A stretch of 33,627 bases of DNA from assembly GCF_947503125.1 (NCBI RefSeq), contig NZ_CANNCR010000046.1:1-33627 (forward strand). Reading direction: 5' to 3'. Of this stretch, positions 24,679-32,387 are shown piece after piece. How positions within the stretch are numbered: position 1 is the stretch's first letter; every line of letters begins with the position of its first letter. A program made the translations under genes and the position numbers. Under the pieces are notes generated by a model. The model saw nothing but the letters and a program-made list of their open reading frames with translations. It was not told the DNA's origin and made no database searches. This stretch comes from an uncultured Metabacillus sp. Its GTDB lineage: Bacteria > Bacillota > Bacilli > Bacillales > Bacillaceae.

Positions 24679-25002
24679 TTGAATTCATATGTTAAAGATG
24701 CTTTGTTAGAATGGAAGGAAGAAATGCTGCAGCAAAAACGTGAAATTGATGAGGAATACGAAAAGATTAAATGTGACCTTCAGCTCTACTCCTATAAGTC
24801 CGGGATCACCAAACAAGTCATTCAATCCACTATTAATGATGAAATTATTAATAATATTAAAACGGCCTATCAAATTCCTTTTGTAGAAAAATATGAAGAA
24901 CTGAAACAATATATAAAGGAATTAGAAGAAAAACGGAAGGTCTATCAAATGTTTGTTGAAAAGATTGAAAAAGTGAGCGAAACTGAGGAGAATGAAGCTT
25001 AA
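24679..25002 (+). CDS. Hypothetical coiled-coil protein, 107 residues
   Basis: I do not recognise this protein. It starts with TTG after AGGAGAGG and is highly charged and almost entirely helical, with heptad-like stretches at about 10-35 (LLEWKEEMLQQKREIDEEYE) and 70-100 (YEELKQYIKELEEKRKVYQM). There is no signal peptide, membrane segment or metal motif. It lies 91 bases before the sugar dehydrogenase gene on the same strand with no terminator seen between, so co-transcription is possible. A structural or protein-binding role would be a guess. Confidence 0.7.
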   Translation: MNSYVKDALLEWKEEMLQQKREIDEEYEKIKCDLQLYSYKSGITKQVIQSTINDEIINNIKTAYQIPFVEKYEELKQYIKELEEKRKVYQMFVEKIEKVSETEENEA

Positions 25003-25093
25003 TTCTTATTGATTTATTGGTTTATTTTTTGATTCTCTCTCCCATACTTGTTACTATGAATACAAATCATTTCCATTGATAGGGAGAGAAACA

Positions 25094-26185
25094 ATGTATA
25101 AAATGTGCATTTTGCTTATACCATTGCTATTGATTACTGGCTGTTCATTAGACAACACTCAAAAAAAGACAGAACAAGAGCAAAAAGTAAATCAAGAGGT
25201 TGAAGAAGCCGTTGCAGCTTCCACAGAAATCATCGCAACAAATTTAACGATCCCTTGGACAATCGCAAAACAGGATGACATGTTCTACATAACTCAACGA
25301 GAAGGCAAATTAATCGCAATCAATCAAGAGACAGGAAATGTTACCCCACAGAAGCTAACGCTCACAAAAGCAGTCCTTCATGAAGGTGAAGGCGGACTTC
25401 TCGGCTTTGTGCTGGCCCCTGATTTTGAAACAACCCAGCAAGCTTTTGCTTACCATACATATACACAAGCTGGACAGATGAAAAATCGTGTTGTGGTTCT
25501 TCAAAAGAATGAAGATACGTGGACGGAAATAAAGACACTATTGGAATTGATCCCTGGCGGACGTATTCATAATGGCGGGAGAATGAGGATTGGCCCAGAT
25601 GGTATGCTTTATGTGACAACTGGAGATTCCGGTGAACCAGAGCTCTCACAAAATAAAAACAGTTTAGCAGGAAAAATCCTTCGCATGAATCTAGATGGGA
25701 CAGTACCCGAAGATAATCCGATTCAAAACTCTTATATATACTCATATGGGCACCGAAATCCACAAGGTCTCGCTTGGGATAACGAGGGAAATTTATATAG
25801 CTCTGAACATGGTCAAAGCGCCCATGATGAAATTAACCTTATTAAACCTGGCAGCAACTATGGCTGGCCTGTAATTCAAGGCGACGAAGAGGCACCTGGC
25901 ATGGTGAAACCGATTTATCATACTGGAAACATTACATGGGCACCATCTGGAATTGACTATCATGATGGGAAACTTTATATCGCAACCTTAAGAGATTCGA
26001 AAATTCGCAAGCTTGATCTTACGAATAAATCAGTCAGCATTTTACATGATAAGAGCGGAAGAATGCGCGATGTATATGTTGAGGACACTCATTTATATTC
26101 GATAACGAGTAATCGTGATGGCCGGGGCAACCCTCAGGAAGATGATGATAAATTAATAAAAATTGAACTTTCATCTCAAGAGTAA
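25094..26185 (+). CDS. PQQ-type sugar dehydrogenase lipoprotein (glucose/sorbosone dehydrogenase family)
   Basis: The 363-residue protein starts at ATG 25094 after GGGAGAG. It has a lipoprotein signal peptide with lipobox LITGC (cysteine near residue 17), so it is anchored outside the membrane. The mature part is a six-bladed beta-propeller of the soluble aldose/glucose dehydrogenase family (YliI-like), with GEGGLLGFVLAPDF, GRIHNGGRMRIGPDG, TGDSGEP, YGHRNPQGLAWD and GSNYGWP. Members oxidise sugars using pyrroloquinoline quinone. Bacilli usually do not make PQQ, so the cofactor may be taken from the environment or the role may differ. The substrate is unknown. Confidence 0.88.
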   Translation: MYKMCILLIPLLLITGCSLDNTQKKTEQEQKVNQEVEEAVAASTEIIATNLTIPWTIAKQDDMFYITQREGKLIAINQETGNVTPQKLTLTKAVLHEGEGGLLGFVLAPDFETTQQAFAYHTYTQAGQMKNRVVVLQKNEDTWTEIKTLLELIPGGRIHNGGRMRIGPDGMLYVTTGDSGEPELSQNKNSLAGKILRMNLDGTVPEDNPIQNSYIYSYGHRNPQGLAWDNEGNLYSSEHGQSAHDEINLIKPGSNYGWPVIQGDEEAPGMVKPIYHTGNITWAPSGIDYHDGKLYIATLRDSKIRKLDLTNKSVSILHDKSGRMRDVYVEDTHLYSITSNRDGRGNPQEDDDKLIKIELSSQE

Positions 26186-26196
26186 TGAAAGATGAA

Positions 26197-26236
26197 AAAA
26201 ATGAGGAATCGCATAAATGATTCCTCATTTTTTCAT
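26197..26236. terminator. Bidirectional terminator between convergent genes
   Basis: AAAAAATGAGGAATC pairs with GATTCCTCATTTTTT. It serves the dehydrogenase gene (plus) and the aminotransferase gene (minus, stop at 26243). Confidence 0.93.
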
Positions 26237-26242
26237 CTAGTT

Positions 26243-27430
26243 TTAAACTGTTATTGGACTTAACAATACATCAACTAACCGATCCATGCCCAATTTTATC
26301 TTTTCAGGGGTAGAATGACTAAAGTTTAATCGGAACGTATTGTACTTAGGCTGGTCTACATAGAATGGAGCCCCAGGTACAAAAGCAACACCTTTTTCCA
26401 CTGCAATTTTGAGCAAGGTTGGTGTATTTAAATGCTCCTGCCCCTCTACCCATAAAAACATTCCACCCTTAGGCTCTTTCCATGTAAAAATACCTGGCTC
26501 CAATTTATTCAAATAATCCTTCATAATGATCATTCGATTGTAATATTCCGTTCTCAATGTTTGAATATGACCTTCCAAGTTAAAATCACGTAATAAGTAG
26601 TATAATGCTTGCTGATCAAGTGAACTTGAGTGCAGGTCTGCCATTTGTTTTGCTTGTGTCATCATTTTAATAATCGGAGAAGGACCTGTAACCCAACCTG
26701 TACGTAAAGCAGGAACAACCGATTTGGAAAATGTGCTTGTGTAAACCACATGGCTTTGCTCATGATCAAATGATGCGACAGAAGGATATTCTTCACCTTC
26801 ATGAAATTGGATATCACCATAAGGATCGTCCTCAAGAACAAGTACCCCGTATTCATAACAGAGGTTCAAAAGCTGCTTCCTCCGTTCTGTACTCCAAACC
26901 TTTCCGTCAGGATTAGAGAAGGTCGGAATAATATAAATAAATTTTGGATGGTAGGCTTTAATCTTCGCTTCTAAATCATCATACTCCATTCCATGTTCAT
27001 CACTAGTTACTGCCACTACCTTAGCCCCATAGGAGCGAAAAACCTGCAGGGCTGATAAATAAGTAGGATCTTCCGTTAAGACAACATCCCCTATGGATAA
27101 GATAACCCTTGAAAATAAATCAATTGCTTGTTGTGATCCAGTCGTGATCAGCATGTTTTCAAGATCCGTATTCATTCCTTTTCCAGCCATCCTTGCTTGA
27201 ATCGCCTCTCTAAGCGGTTTAAATCCTTCTGTTAAACCATACTGCAAACTTGATGTTCCTGAGGCAAATACCTTATCATAAGCGATTTGAACATCAGCTA
27301 ATGGAAATAAATCTTCAGATGGCAATCCGCCTGCAAAGGAAATAACGTTCCCTTGCTGAATAACAGCCAGAATATCCCTAACTGCTGATGATTTATAATT
27401 CTTCGTTTGTTCAGAAAATGAGTATTCCAT
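26243..27430 (-). CDS. PLP-dependent aminotransferase (class I/II, LysN/2-aminoadipate type)
   Basis: This 395-residue enzyme is a fold-type I aminotransferase resembling the catalytic half of MocR regulators but without the N-terminal DNA-binding domain. Visible elements are the substrate-entry segment GGLPSEDLFP, the cofactor loop TTGSQQAIDLF, the EDPTY motif, SNPDGKVWS, the acidic DDPYGD and the Schiff-base lysine in STFSKSVVPALRTGW. It transfers amino groups from an amino acid to 2-oxoglutarate or similar; aromatic, branched-chain or 2-aminoadipate substrates are all possible. It stands alone and is cytosolic. Confidence 0.9.
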   Translation of the reverse strand: MEYSFSEQTKNYKSSAVRDILAVIQQGNVISFAGGLPSEDLFPLADVQIAYDKVFASGTSSLQYGLTEGFKPLREAIQARMAGKGMNTDLENMLITTGSQQAIDLFSRVILSIGDVVLTEDPTYLSALQVFRSYGAKVVAVTSDEHGMEYDDLEAKIKAYHPKFIYIIPTFSNPDGKVWSTERRKQLLNLCYEYGVLVLEDDPYGDIQFHEGEEYPSVASFDHEQSHVVYTSTFSKSVVPALRTGWVTGPSPIIKMMTQAKQMADLHSSSLDQQALYYLLRDFNLEGHIQTLRTEYYNRMIIMKDYLNKLEPGIFTWKEPKGGMFLWVEGQEHLNTPTLLKIAVEKGVAFVPGAPFYVDQPKYNTFRLNFSHSTPEKIKLGMDRLVDVLLSPITV

Positions 27431-27723
27431 AAGAAAATCCCTTCCTCTTTATCTAAGTAATAACATGATTCGAAACATATGAGTTCAAAAAATTCTAACT
27501 ATTTATAATACAGAAACACGTAATCCTGCCATATCATCATTTACATATCATATACCACACACTATGTATCTATCAAGTGTTTAAACGAAATATTCAGAAA
27601 ACTTTAACACCTTTTTTCAAAGTGTATAGTCATTTAAGTTCAAATGGTTGAAGGTAAGAAAAGAATCATTGTTTATCCCCCCTTTAACCCTGGAATAACA
27701 TAACAAAGCTTACATACATGAAA
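27431..27723. other. Intergenic region upstream of the aminotransferase gene
   Basis: AT-rich sequence that should carry the minus-strand promoter (a TATAAA-like box near 27500-27510). I see no ORF, repeat or riboswitch in it. Confidence 0.4.
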
Positions 27724-27758
27724 AGAGAGACCAGCTCACAATTGAAGCCAGTCTCTCT
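27724..27758 (-). terminator. Terminator of the glycerophosphodiesterase gene
   Basis: AGAGAGAC (27724-27731) pairs with GTCTCTCT (27751-27758), and CAGC/GC pairs lie inside. TTTTCATG follows on the minus strand. Confidence 0.85.
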
Positions 27759-27773
27759 ACCTCACTTTAAGTG

Positions 27774-28601
27774 TTATTTTCTAGGATCAACATAATCAGG
27801 ATAATCGGTAATAATAGCGTCTACTCCCATTTCAAAAAGGAAATCAGCTGCCTCTTGGTTTCGAACAGTCCAAGATGAAATTTTCATTCCAAGTGAGTGT
27901 ACTTGATTAACTAAATCTTTTGTCACAATTCCATAGTGTGGATTAAAGTAATCAGCATAGGTAGAAAACTCCTCTAATGCTTCCTTAGTTGTATGCAATT
28001 TTGAAGATGTTAAAACACCGATCGGAACTTTAGGCAGTAGTTTATTCGTAAGTTTCATTGATTCAAAGTTAAACGATTGAATAATAATTTTTTCATTTTG
28101 CGGTTTATCTAGATTTCGTTCTTTTAATTCCTGAGCGACACTCGCTTCAATTCCCGGGTAAAGCTCTGGAGCCTTTAACTCGATTAAAATGCCGATCTTA
28201 CCATGATAGCGATCAAGAATTTCAGCAAATGTCGGGATTTTTTCACCAGTAAATTCCTCACCCTTCCAGCTTCCCGCATCAAGGCTTCTCAGCTGCTCAA
28301 ATGTTAAATCACCTACTTTTCCTGTACCATCAGTTGTGCGATCGACAGTCGTATCATGGATAAGCACCAATTCGCCATCCTTGCTCCGTTGAACGTCAAT
28401 TTCGATGTAATCGGCTTTCATTTCTACTGCTTTATCAAACGCAGCAATTGTGTTTTCCGGCGCATATGCTGAGGCACCGCGGTGTGCTACATTATCAACC
28501 TTTTTTGCATCCCCTGTTGAATCGTTTGCAAATGATTGGTGCAACGGACTAAATAATAACGTAAATGCAATCGAAGCACCTGCTAATAATTTTCTGTTCA
28601 T
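27774..28601 (-). CDS. glpQ: Secreted glycerophosphodiester phosphodiesterase (GlpQ-like)
   Basis: The 275-residue protein has a clear signal peptide (RKLLAGASIAFTLLFSPL, cleavage likely after SFA) and a GDPD TIM barrel. Catalytic elements are HRGASAYAPENT, the metal ligands in EIDVQRSKDGELVLIHD, and DRTTDGTG. It releases glycerol 3-phosphate from glycerophosphodiesters and possibly from wall teichoic acid, as GlpQ of B. subtilis does. The length is close to the family norm. It is a single gene with its own terminator. No PhoP box was identified. Confidence 0.9.
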   Translation of the reverse strand: MNRKLLAGASIAFTLLFSPLHQSFANDSTGDAKKVDNVAHRGASAYAPENTIAAFDKAVEMKADYIEIDVQRSKDGELVLIHDTTVDRTTDGTGKVGDLTFEQLRSLDAGSWKGEEFTGEKIPTFAEILDRYHGKIGILIELKAPELYPGIEASVAQELKERNLDKPQNEKIIIQSFNFESMKLTNKLLPKVPIGVLTSSKLHTTKEALEEFSTYADYFNPHYGIVTKDLVNQVHSLGMKISSWTVRNQEAADFLFEMGVDAIITDYPDYVDPRK

Positions 28602-28967
28602 GTTTTACATCTCCTATCTAAATTGAATGAGTACAAATTCATTTTAGTTAAGAAATATTGATCCAATATGTAGTTTTAGTTACAGCAAATTATTGTTATT
28701 GTGAAAAAAAGTAGGATGAAGCTCTTATTTTCATTTACAACTTACCACCATACTACTTTAACGCATAACTGCATACCTTCCGGGATAAAAAGACCATATT
28801 TTTATTAATGATATATAGGTGTTTAGCCAGATCACTATTGGATAAATAAGGTAAATCATCACATATTGAAATGGGATTTTTAATATACAAATTTCTAATG
28901 AACTAATCAGCTTTAAAAAATTTCCTATTTGCAAATCAATTTTTCATTAAAACAGCTGATGGTAAAA
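28602..28967. other. AT-rich intergenic region between divergent glpQ-like and yocH-like genes
   Basis: It should hold the glpQ promoter near 28620-28680. I see no ORF, repeat or known RNA in this part. Confidence 0.4.
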
Positions 28968-28997
28968 TTGACTTATTGTGGATATAAATCCTATAAT
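28968..28997 (+). promoter_or_regulatory. Distal sigma-A promoter of the LysM-3D gene
   Basis: TTGACT (28968-28973) and TATAAT (28992-28997) are 18 bases apart. The predicted leader is about 165 bases. Confidence 0.55.
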
Positions 28998-29037
28998 TTA
29001 GCTTCTATTGGATCGATTGGTTATTAATGGTTGAGTT

Positions 29038-29054
29038 TGTAACGTTTCTATTAC
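29038..29054 (+). promoter_or_regulatory. Candidate WalR box
   Basis: TGTAAC-GTTTC-TATTAC fits the WalR consensus TGTWAH-N5-TGTWAH at 11 of 12 defined positions. The opposite strand also reads TGTAAT-AGAAA-CGTTAC (11 of 12). More TGTAAY hexamers follow at 29060 and 29073. YocH is a known WalR target in B. subtilis. Confidence 0.45.
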
Positions 29055-29113
29055 ATAATTGTAATAACGTAATGTAACTGTTAGGTGCTTGTCCTTTTTA
29101 AAGCAGCTTTTCA

Positions 29114-29122
29114 TGTTAAGAT
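29114..29122 (+). promoter_or_regulatory. Proximal extended -10 promoter of the LysM-3D gene
   Basis: TG-T-TAAGAT forms an extended -10 box with no good -35 hexamer, as expected for an activator-dependent promoter. The WalR-like box lies about 60-75 bases upstream. Confidence 0.4.
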
Positions 29123-29170
29123 AGGACTCATTGATTAGCATAAAGTCAGCTAACAAGGAGGACATATAAC

Positions 29171-29914
29171 ATGAAAAAAGGCATTGTATCCTTAATCACA
29201 ACGGCTCTATTTTCAGCAGGATTTGCCGTAAACGCATCTGCTGAAGAAATAAAAGTAAAAGAGGGAGACACTCTTTCCGAAATCGCGAAGCAAAAAGAGG
29301 TGTCTGTTGATGATCTAAAGGAATGGAACGATTTAACTGGGGATATTATTCACCCTAATGATACATTAGAGCTTCCAGAGTATTATGAAATTGTGAAAGG
29401 AGATTCTCTTTGGGAGATTGCCCAGGAGAATAACTTAACTGTTGATAAGTTAAAAGACCTTAATGATATAGATTCACATATCATCCACCCGGGTGACGAA
29501 TTAATTCTTGATGGTGTGGATGCTGCTAATGTAAAAGCAGCAACAACTAATGCAAAACCAACAGAAAAAAAAGTTGCTTCTAAGCTCGAAAAAGCTCCAG
29601 TAAAACAAGCTAAACCATCAGTTGAAAAAGAGTTAACGGTCACAGCAACTGCTTATACGGCAAACTGTGAAGGATGTTCTGGAATTACAAGTACCGGTAT
29701 CGACTTAAATGCAAATCCAGATCAAAAGGTTATTGCTGTTGATCCAGACGTCATTCCACTAGGTACAAAAGTTCATGTAGAAGGATATGGCACAGCGATT
29801 GCAGGAGATATTGGCGGTGCAATAAAGGGCAACAGAATTGATGTCTTTATCCCTTCAAAAGCAGAAGCAAAAGAATGGGGCCGAAAACAAGTAGAAGTGA
29901 AAATTTTAAATTAA
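29171..29914 (+). CDS. Secreted LysM-3D domain cell wall protein (YocH-like)
   Basis: This 247-residue exported protein has a signal peptide ending ASA, two LysM peptidoglycan-binding repeats (about 27-69 and 72-115), a Lys/Ala/Thr-rich linker and a C-terminal 3D domain (about 160-247). The three aspartates of the 3D fold are visible in STGIDLN, AVDPDVIPLG and AGDIGGAIKGNRIDVF; the usual DTGG is DIGG here. Such proteins are lytic wall enzymes related to MltA/YocH. GGAGG precedes the ATG at 29171. WalR-like sequences upstream fit a growth-linked wall-turnover role. Confidence 0.92.
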   Translation: MKKGIVSLITTALFSAGFAVNASAEEIKVKEGDTLSEIAKQKEVSVDDLKEWNDLTGDIIHPNDTLELPEYYEIVKGDSLWEIAQENNLTVDKLKDLNDIDSHIIHPGDELILDGVDAANVKAATTNAKPTEKKVASKLEKAPVKQAKPSVEKELTVTATAYTANCEGCSGITSTGIDLNANPDQKVIAVDPDVIPLGTKVHVEGYGTAIAGDIGGAIKGNRIDVFIPSKAEAKEWGRKQVEVKILN

Positions 29915-29928
29915 TACTCTAAAATATA

Positions 29929-29983
29929 AGGGTCAGACACCTCAAACATTTGTGATTAGATTGCATGAGGGTCAGACCCTTTT
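29929..29983. terminator. Hairpin with GGGTCAGAC arms between convergent genes
   Basis: AGGGTCAGACACCTC pairs imperfectly with GAGGGTCAGACCCT, and the second arm is itself a small GGGTCAGACCC hairpin followed by TTTT. It lies between the LysM-3D gene and the convergent membrane-protein gene. GGTCAGACCC-type arms recur widely between Bacillus genes. Confidence 0.65.
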
Positions 29984-30000
29984 AGTTTAATCAATATTCT

Positions 30001-30627
30001 TTAAAATTCCTTCGAAGAAAAAGGCAAGAAAAATTTCACGCCGCGCTTGTTAAATGGAAGTATTTTCAAATCAGCAAGTAAATGACTGATATAGCCTAAA
30101 AGACATGCTAGAAAAACACCTTGGCTTTCAAGTGAAACCTCTAAGTAATAAGCAATAATGCCAACATAACCAATTCCTAAAAGCGAGTGAGTATAGCTGC
30201 GATGTGGAACAAAAGAAGCGAAGATCACAAAGATTCCTAAAAGGCTTAACCACATTTCTTGTAATAGCAATCCCCCTCCCAGAACACCTATTCCTGTAAC
30301 TGTCAGCATATGCCGCTGCTTAATAAAAGAAGAAATAATCATAATAGCAGCTCCAATACATATCCCCAGCCACTTATTTGTCCCTGTTTCTTCAAGAAGA
30401 ATATAACCGATCATCAACAAGCCGATAAATTGTGCAATAGAGCGAATTAAGGTATGAGAAAATGTAATTTTATTGCTTAATTTTCCATCTATATCTAAAT
30501 CGGGCATTAACCCTGCCACAGTGCCGATGCCAATTAATAGCAGCATTCCACCTGGATCAGCCTGTACCGATTGAGCAGTGATAAACCCAACACCAGCTCC
30601 AATTGTTGCATGTGCAGTTCCGTTCAT
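30001..30627 (-). CDS. YdjM-type membrane protein, metal-dependent hydrolase superfamily (PF04307-like)
   Basis: The 208-residue protein has several transmembrane helices and the conserved histidine/aspartate pattern of the YdjM/YfhP family: THATIGAG-like start (NGTAHATIGAG), LMPDLDIDGKLSNK, FSHTLIRS, HRSYTHSLLG and ISHLLADLK. These are potential metal ligands at the membrane face, but the family has no settled reaction. The ATG at 30627 follows AAGGTGG; the longer in-frame start at 30678 is rejected. It is divergent from the alkyltransferase-like gene across 155 bases. Confidence 0.85.
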   Translation of the reverse strand: MNGTAHATIGAGVGFITAQSVQADPGGMLLLIGIGTVAGLMPDLDIDGKLSNKITFSHTLIRSIAQFIGLLMIGYILLEETGTNKWLGICIGAAIMIISSFIKQRHMLTVTGIGVLGGGLLLQEMWLSLLGIFVIFASFVPHRSYTHSLLGIGYVGIIAYYLEVSLESQGVFLACLLGYISHLLADLKILPFNKRGVKFFLPFSSKEF

Positions 30628-30782
30628 GACAACCACCTTTTTTCTATGTATTTTTTCATGCAGAATAATAGTATACATGAAAGTTAAAAGAAAAAAGTAA
30701 AGAATTTTTTACAAATAACCATTCTATGTTACCCTAGTGGTTAAAGACATGAAAATGTGATTGATAGAAAGAGGTTATCGCC

Positions 30783-31118
30783 ATGCTTTCCTTTACAGAA
30801 AGAGTCATTAAGATTATTCAAAAGATTCCTCCAGGAAAAGTGATGACATATGGACAAATTGCCAGTTTAGCCGACAGTCCAAGAGGTGCAAGACAAGTGG
30901 TGAGAATCCTTCATTCCATGAGTGCCAAATATCAGCTTCCATGGCATAGAGTCATCAATGCTAAAGGGGAAATTGCCTTCCATGACGAGGAAATGTTTTT
31001 ATCGCAAAAGGAATTTCTTGAGGATGAAGGAGTTATGTTTAAACATAATCATATTGTTGATTTAAAGAAATATCAATTTCACCCTTTACTAGATGATGAA
31101 ATAAATGATTTAAAATAA
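30783..31118 (+). CDS. Alkyltransferase-like protein (ATL), Cys-less MGMT homologue
   Basis: This 111-residue protein has the fold of O6-alkylguanine-DNA alkyltransferase: VMTYGQIASLA with Y23, the helix-turn-helix RGARQVVRILHS with the arginine finger, and the active-site segment PWHRVI. The reactive cysteine of PCHRV is replaced by tryptophan (W54), the hallmark of ATL proteins. ATLs bind alkylated guanines, flip them and hand them to nucleotide excision repair rather than repairing them directly. The gene starts at 30783 and has a strong hairpin terminator after it. Confidence 0.93.
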   Translation: MLSFTERVIKIIQKIPPGKVMTYGQIASLADSPRGARQVVRILHSMSAKYQLPWHRVINAKGEIAFHDEEMFLSQKEFLEDEGVMFKHNHIVDLKKYQFHPLLDDEINDLK

Positions 31119-31121
31119 AAC

Positions 31122-31160
31122 AGGCTGTCTCGAAAGGGTTAAACCCTTTTGAGACAGCCT
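31122..31160. terminator. Bidirectional terminator, GTCTC hairpin family
   Basis: AGGCTGTCTC (31122) pairs perfectly with GAGACAGCCT (to 31160), and AAAGGGTT pairs with AACCCTTT inside. It separates the convergent ATL gene and lipoprotein gene. Confidence 0.92.
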
Positions 31161-31171
31161 CTTACAATTGA

Positions 31172-31474
31172 TTATTCGTCCTTGTTATTTTGATCCCCAA
31201 GATCTTCCGCGTCTTCTACTGGATCTTCAGGATCTGGAGCTGCATCATTTTCATCATCTTTATTCATCGTATCATTTTGATCAACACCAGGAATATTTTC
31301 TTCACCCTCGATTGCATCATCAAGGTTATTGTTGTTGTCATTATTGTCTGTCCCATTTTCATTGACACCATTGTTATCTTCCGGAGGCGCTGGGTCCGGG
31401 TCGACATTACAGCCAACTGAAACGATTACAGCTAATAAAATACTTGTAAGCATGAGTAACCACTTTTTATTCAT
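31172..31474 (-). CDS. Small acidic Asn/Asp-rich lipoprotein
   Basis: The 100-residue protein starts at ATG 31474 (AAAGGGGC upstream); a longer frame from 31543 is rejected. It has a hydrophobic signal segment (WLLMLTSILLAVIVSVGC) with a relaxed lipobox, so C22 is probably lipidated. The rest is low complexity, dominated by Asp, Asn, Glu and Pro (NNDNNNNLDDA, PDPEDPVEDAED). No domain is recognised. A surface-exposed flexible or ion-binding role is a guess. Confidence 0.75.
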   Translation of the reverse strand: MNKKWLLMLTSILLAVIVSVGCNVDPDPAPPEDNNGVNENGTDNNDNNNNLDDAIEGEENIPGVDQNDTMNKDDENDAAPDPEDPVEDAEDLGDQNNKDE

Positions 31475-31551
31475 GATCAAGCCCCTTTCATATTGTTTAT
31501 GTAAATCATTGTTATCTTCCCCTGAAGAACTAGTAATATGCATAAAAAACT

Positions 31552-31581
31552 AAAAACTTCTAACTAATGTCAGAAGTTTTT
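31552..31581 (-). terminator. Terminator of the small zinc-finger gene
   Basis: AAAAACTTCT (31552-31561) pairs with AGAAGTTTTT (31572-31581). It lies just after the stop codon on the minus strand. Confidence 0.88.
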
Positions 31582-31590
31582 ATAATCAAT

Positions 31591-31800
31591 TTATTCGTTA
31601 TTTTTCTCCCATTCGGAATATAAGCCTGTTCCATTGCATGTGTGACAATCAAATGTATTCGCCGTGTATGGACTTGGTATTGTCGTAAATCCGCTTCCGT
31701 GACAAACAGGACATTTCCCAAGTTCTTTCATCTGTGCTACATGTTTTTCCTTATAAGCATGATACCAGCCTTTGATAAGTTTAACGATCTTCACTTGCAT
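31591..31800 (-). CDS. Small DnaJ-type zinc-finger protein (two CxxCxGxG motifs)
   Basis: The protein of about 69 residues has two cysteine pairs in the DnaJ central-domain style: C30/C33 in CPVCHGSGF and C52/C55 in CHTCNGTGL, which together should bind one zinc ion. The N-terminal half is basic and helical (VKLIKGWYHAYKEKH). No J-domain is present. AAGGTG sits almost on the ATG at 31800, so GTG at 31794 may be the true start. Anti-TRAP-like regulators have comparable motifs, but the similarity is too limited to name it. Confidence 0.75.
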   Translation of the reverse strand: MQVKIVKLIKGWYHAYKEKHVAQMKELGKCPVCHGSGFTTIPSPYTANTFDCHTCNGTGLYSEWEKNNE

Positions 31801-32116
31801 CACCTTAAGTTGTTTTCTTCAGTATATTCAGCAACTGGGGACAAGGTGAATGTAATTTTTTGGATATTACTTCAGATGTAAATCAGTCCTTCATTGGTTA
31901 TACACATGAAATTTTTAAAAAAACATAAAAAAAGTTCGACAAATTCATTAAAATTTAAGTGAAATTCTACAAGATCGCCATTAAATTACATGCTATTTTC
32001 CAATGATTACCTCTGTTTTGTCGAGACTCATCTAAAATAGGCGTAATATTTTGATTATTTTCACACTTGAATTTTGTTAACATAAAACCTGTTAATTCCT
32101 ATTAATCAGGACAACT
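31801..32116. other. Intergenic region with Spo0A-like boxes
   Basis: The region is AT-rich and holds three sequences resembling the Spo0A box: TTTGTCGAA on the minus strand (31943-31935, perfect), CTTGTAGAA on the minus strand (31973-31965) and TTTGTCGAG on the plus strand (32017-32025). A weak promoter TTGAAT (32067) with GTTAAT (32091) precedes the 36-codon ORF. Confidence 0.4.
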
Positions 32117-32131
32117 AAGAGGAGGATTCCA

Positions 32132-32242
32132 ATGGAAAACATTGTTAATTTAATAAAACATGATGAGGAACATAATCAAGTTTCTATCGATGACGAAGAG
32201 CTTGAATACTTTTATAAGTTATGGGAGGAAGACCGCTTATAA
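32132..32242 (+). CDS. Small acidic protein, 36 residues
   Basis: An ATG at 32132 follows AGAGGAGG at ideal spacing and opens a 36-residue, very acidic peptide (MENIVNLIKHDEEHNQVSID, then DEELEYFYKLWEEDRL). The strong ribosome binding site and codon use support translation. I do not recognise it; it lacks the Spo0E and SinI signatures. It is on the same strand as glgC, 145 bases upstream, so it may be the first gene of that transcript or a leader peptide. Confidence 0.6.
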   Translation: MENIVNLIKHDEEHNQVSIDDEELEYFYKLWEEDRL

Positions 32243-32283
32243 AAGCTTAAAATCAATAGAATAGCCTTTTATTACCATGATCT

Positions 32284-32318
32284 CAGGAAGAGAAGAAAAA
32301 TAACTCCTTCTATTCCTG
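32284..32318 (+). other. Hairpin between the 36-codon ORF and glgC
   Basis: CAGGAA (32284-32289) pairs with TTCCTG (32313-32318), and AAG/CTT pairs lie inside. No T-run follows, so it is not a standard terminator; it may protect or divide the transcript. Confidence 0.35.
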
Positions 32319-32387
32319 GGTTACAAAGCATAAGTAGAAAAGGAATCATTTATTTTAAAAAAGAAAATGATATCAGGAGGAACAATT

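Noticed and set aside
25362-25763. 133-codon minus-strand ORF within the sugar dehydrogenase gene
   Set aside because: It lies wholly opposite a well-conserved propeller gene, is His/Ser/Phe-rich as shadows are, and has no domain.
29004-29170. A c-di-AMP (ydaO-type) riboswitch in the leader of the LysM-3D gene
   Set aside because: Such riboswitches occur before wall-lytic genes, but the conserved ydaO core sequences are not present in this leader.
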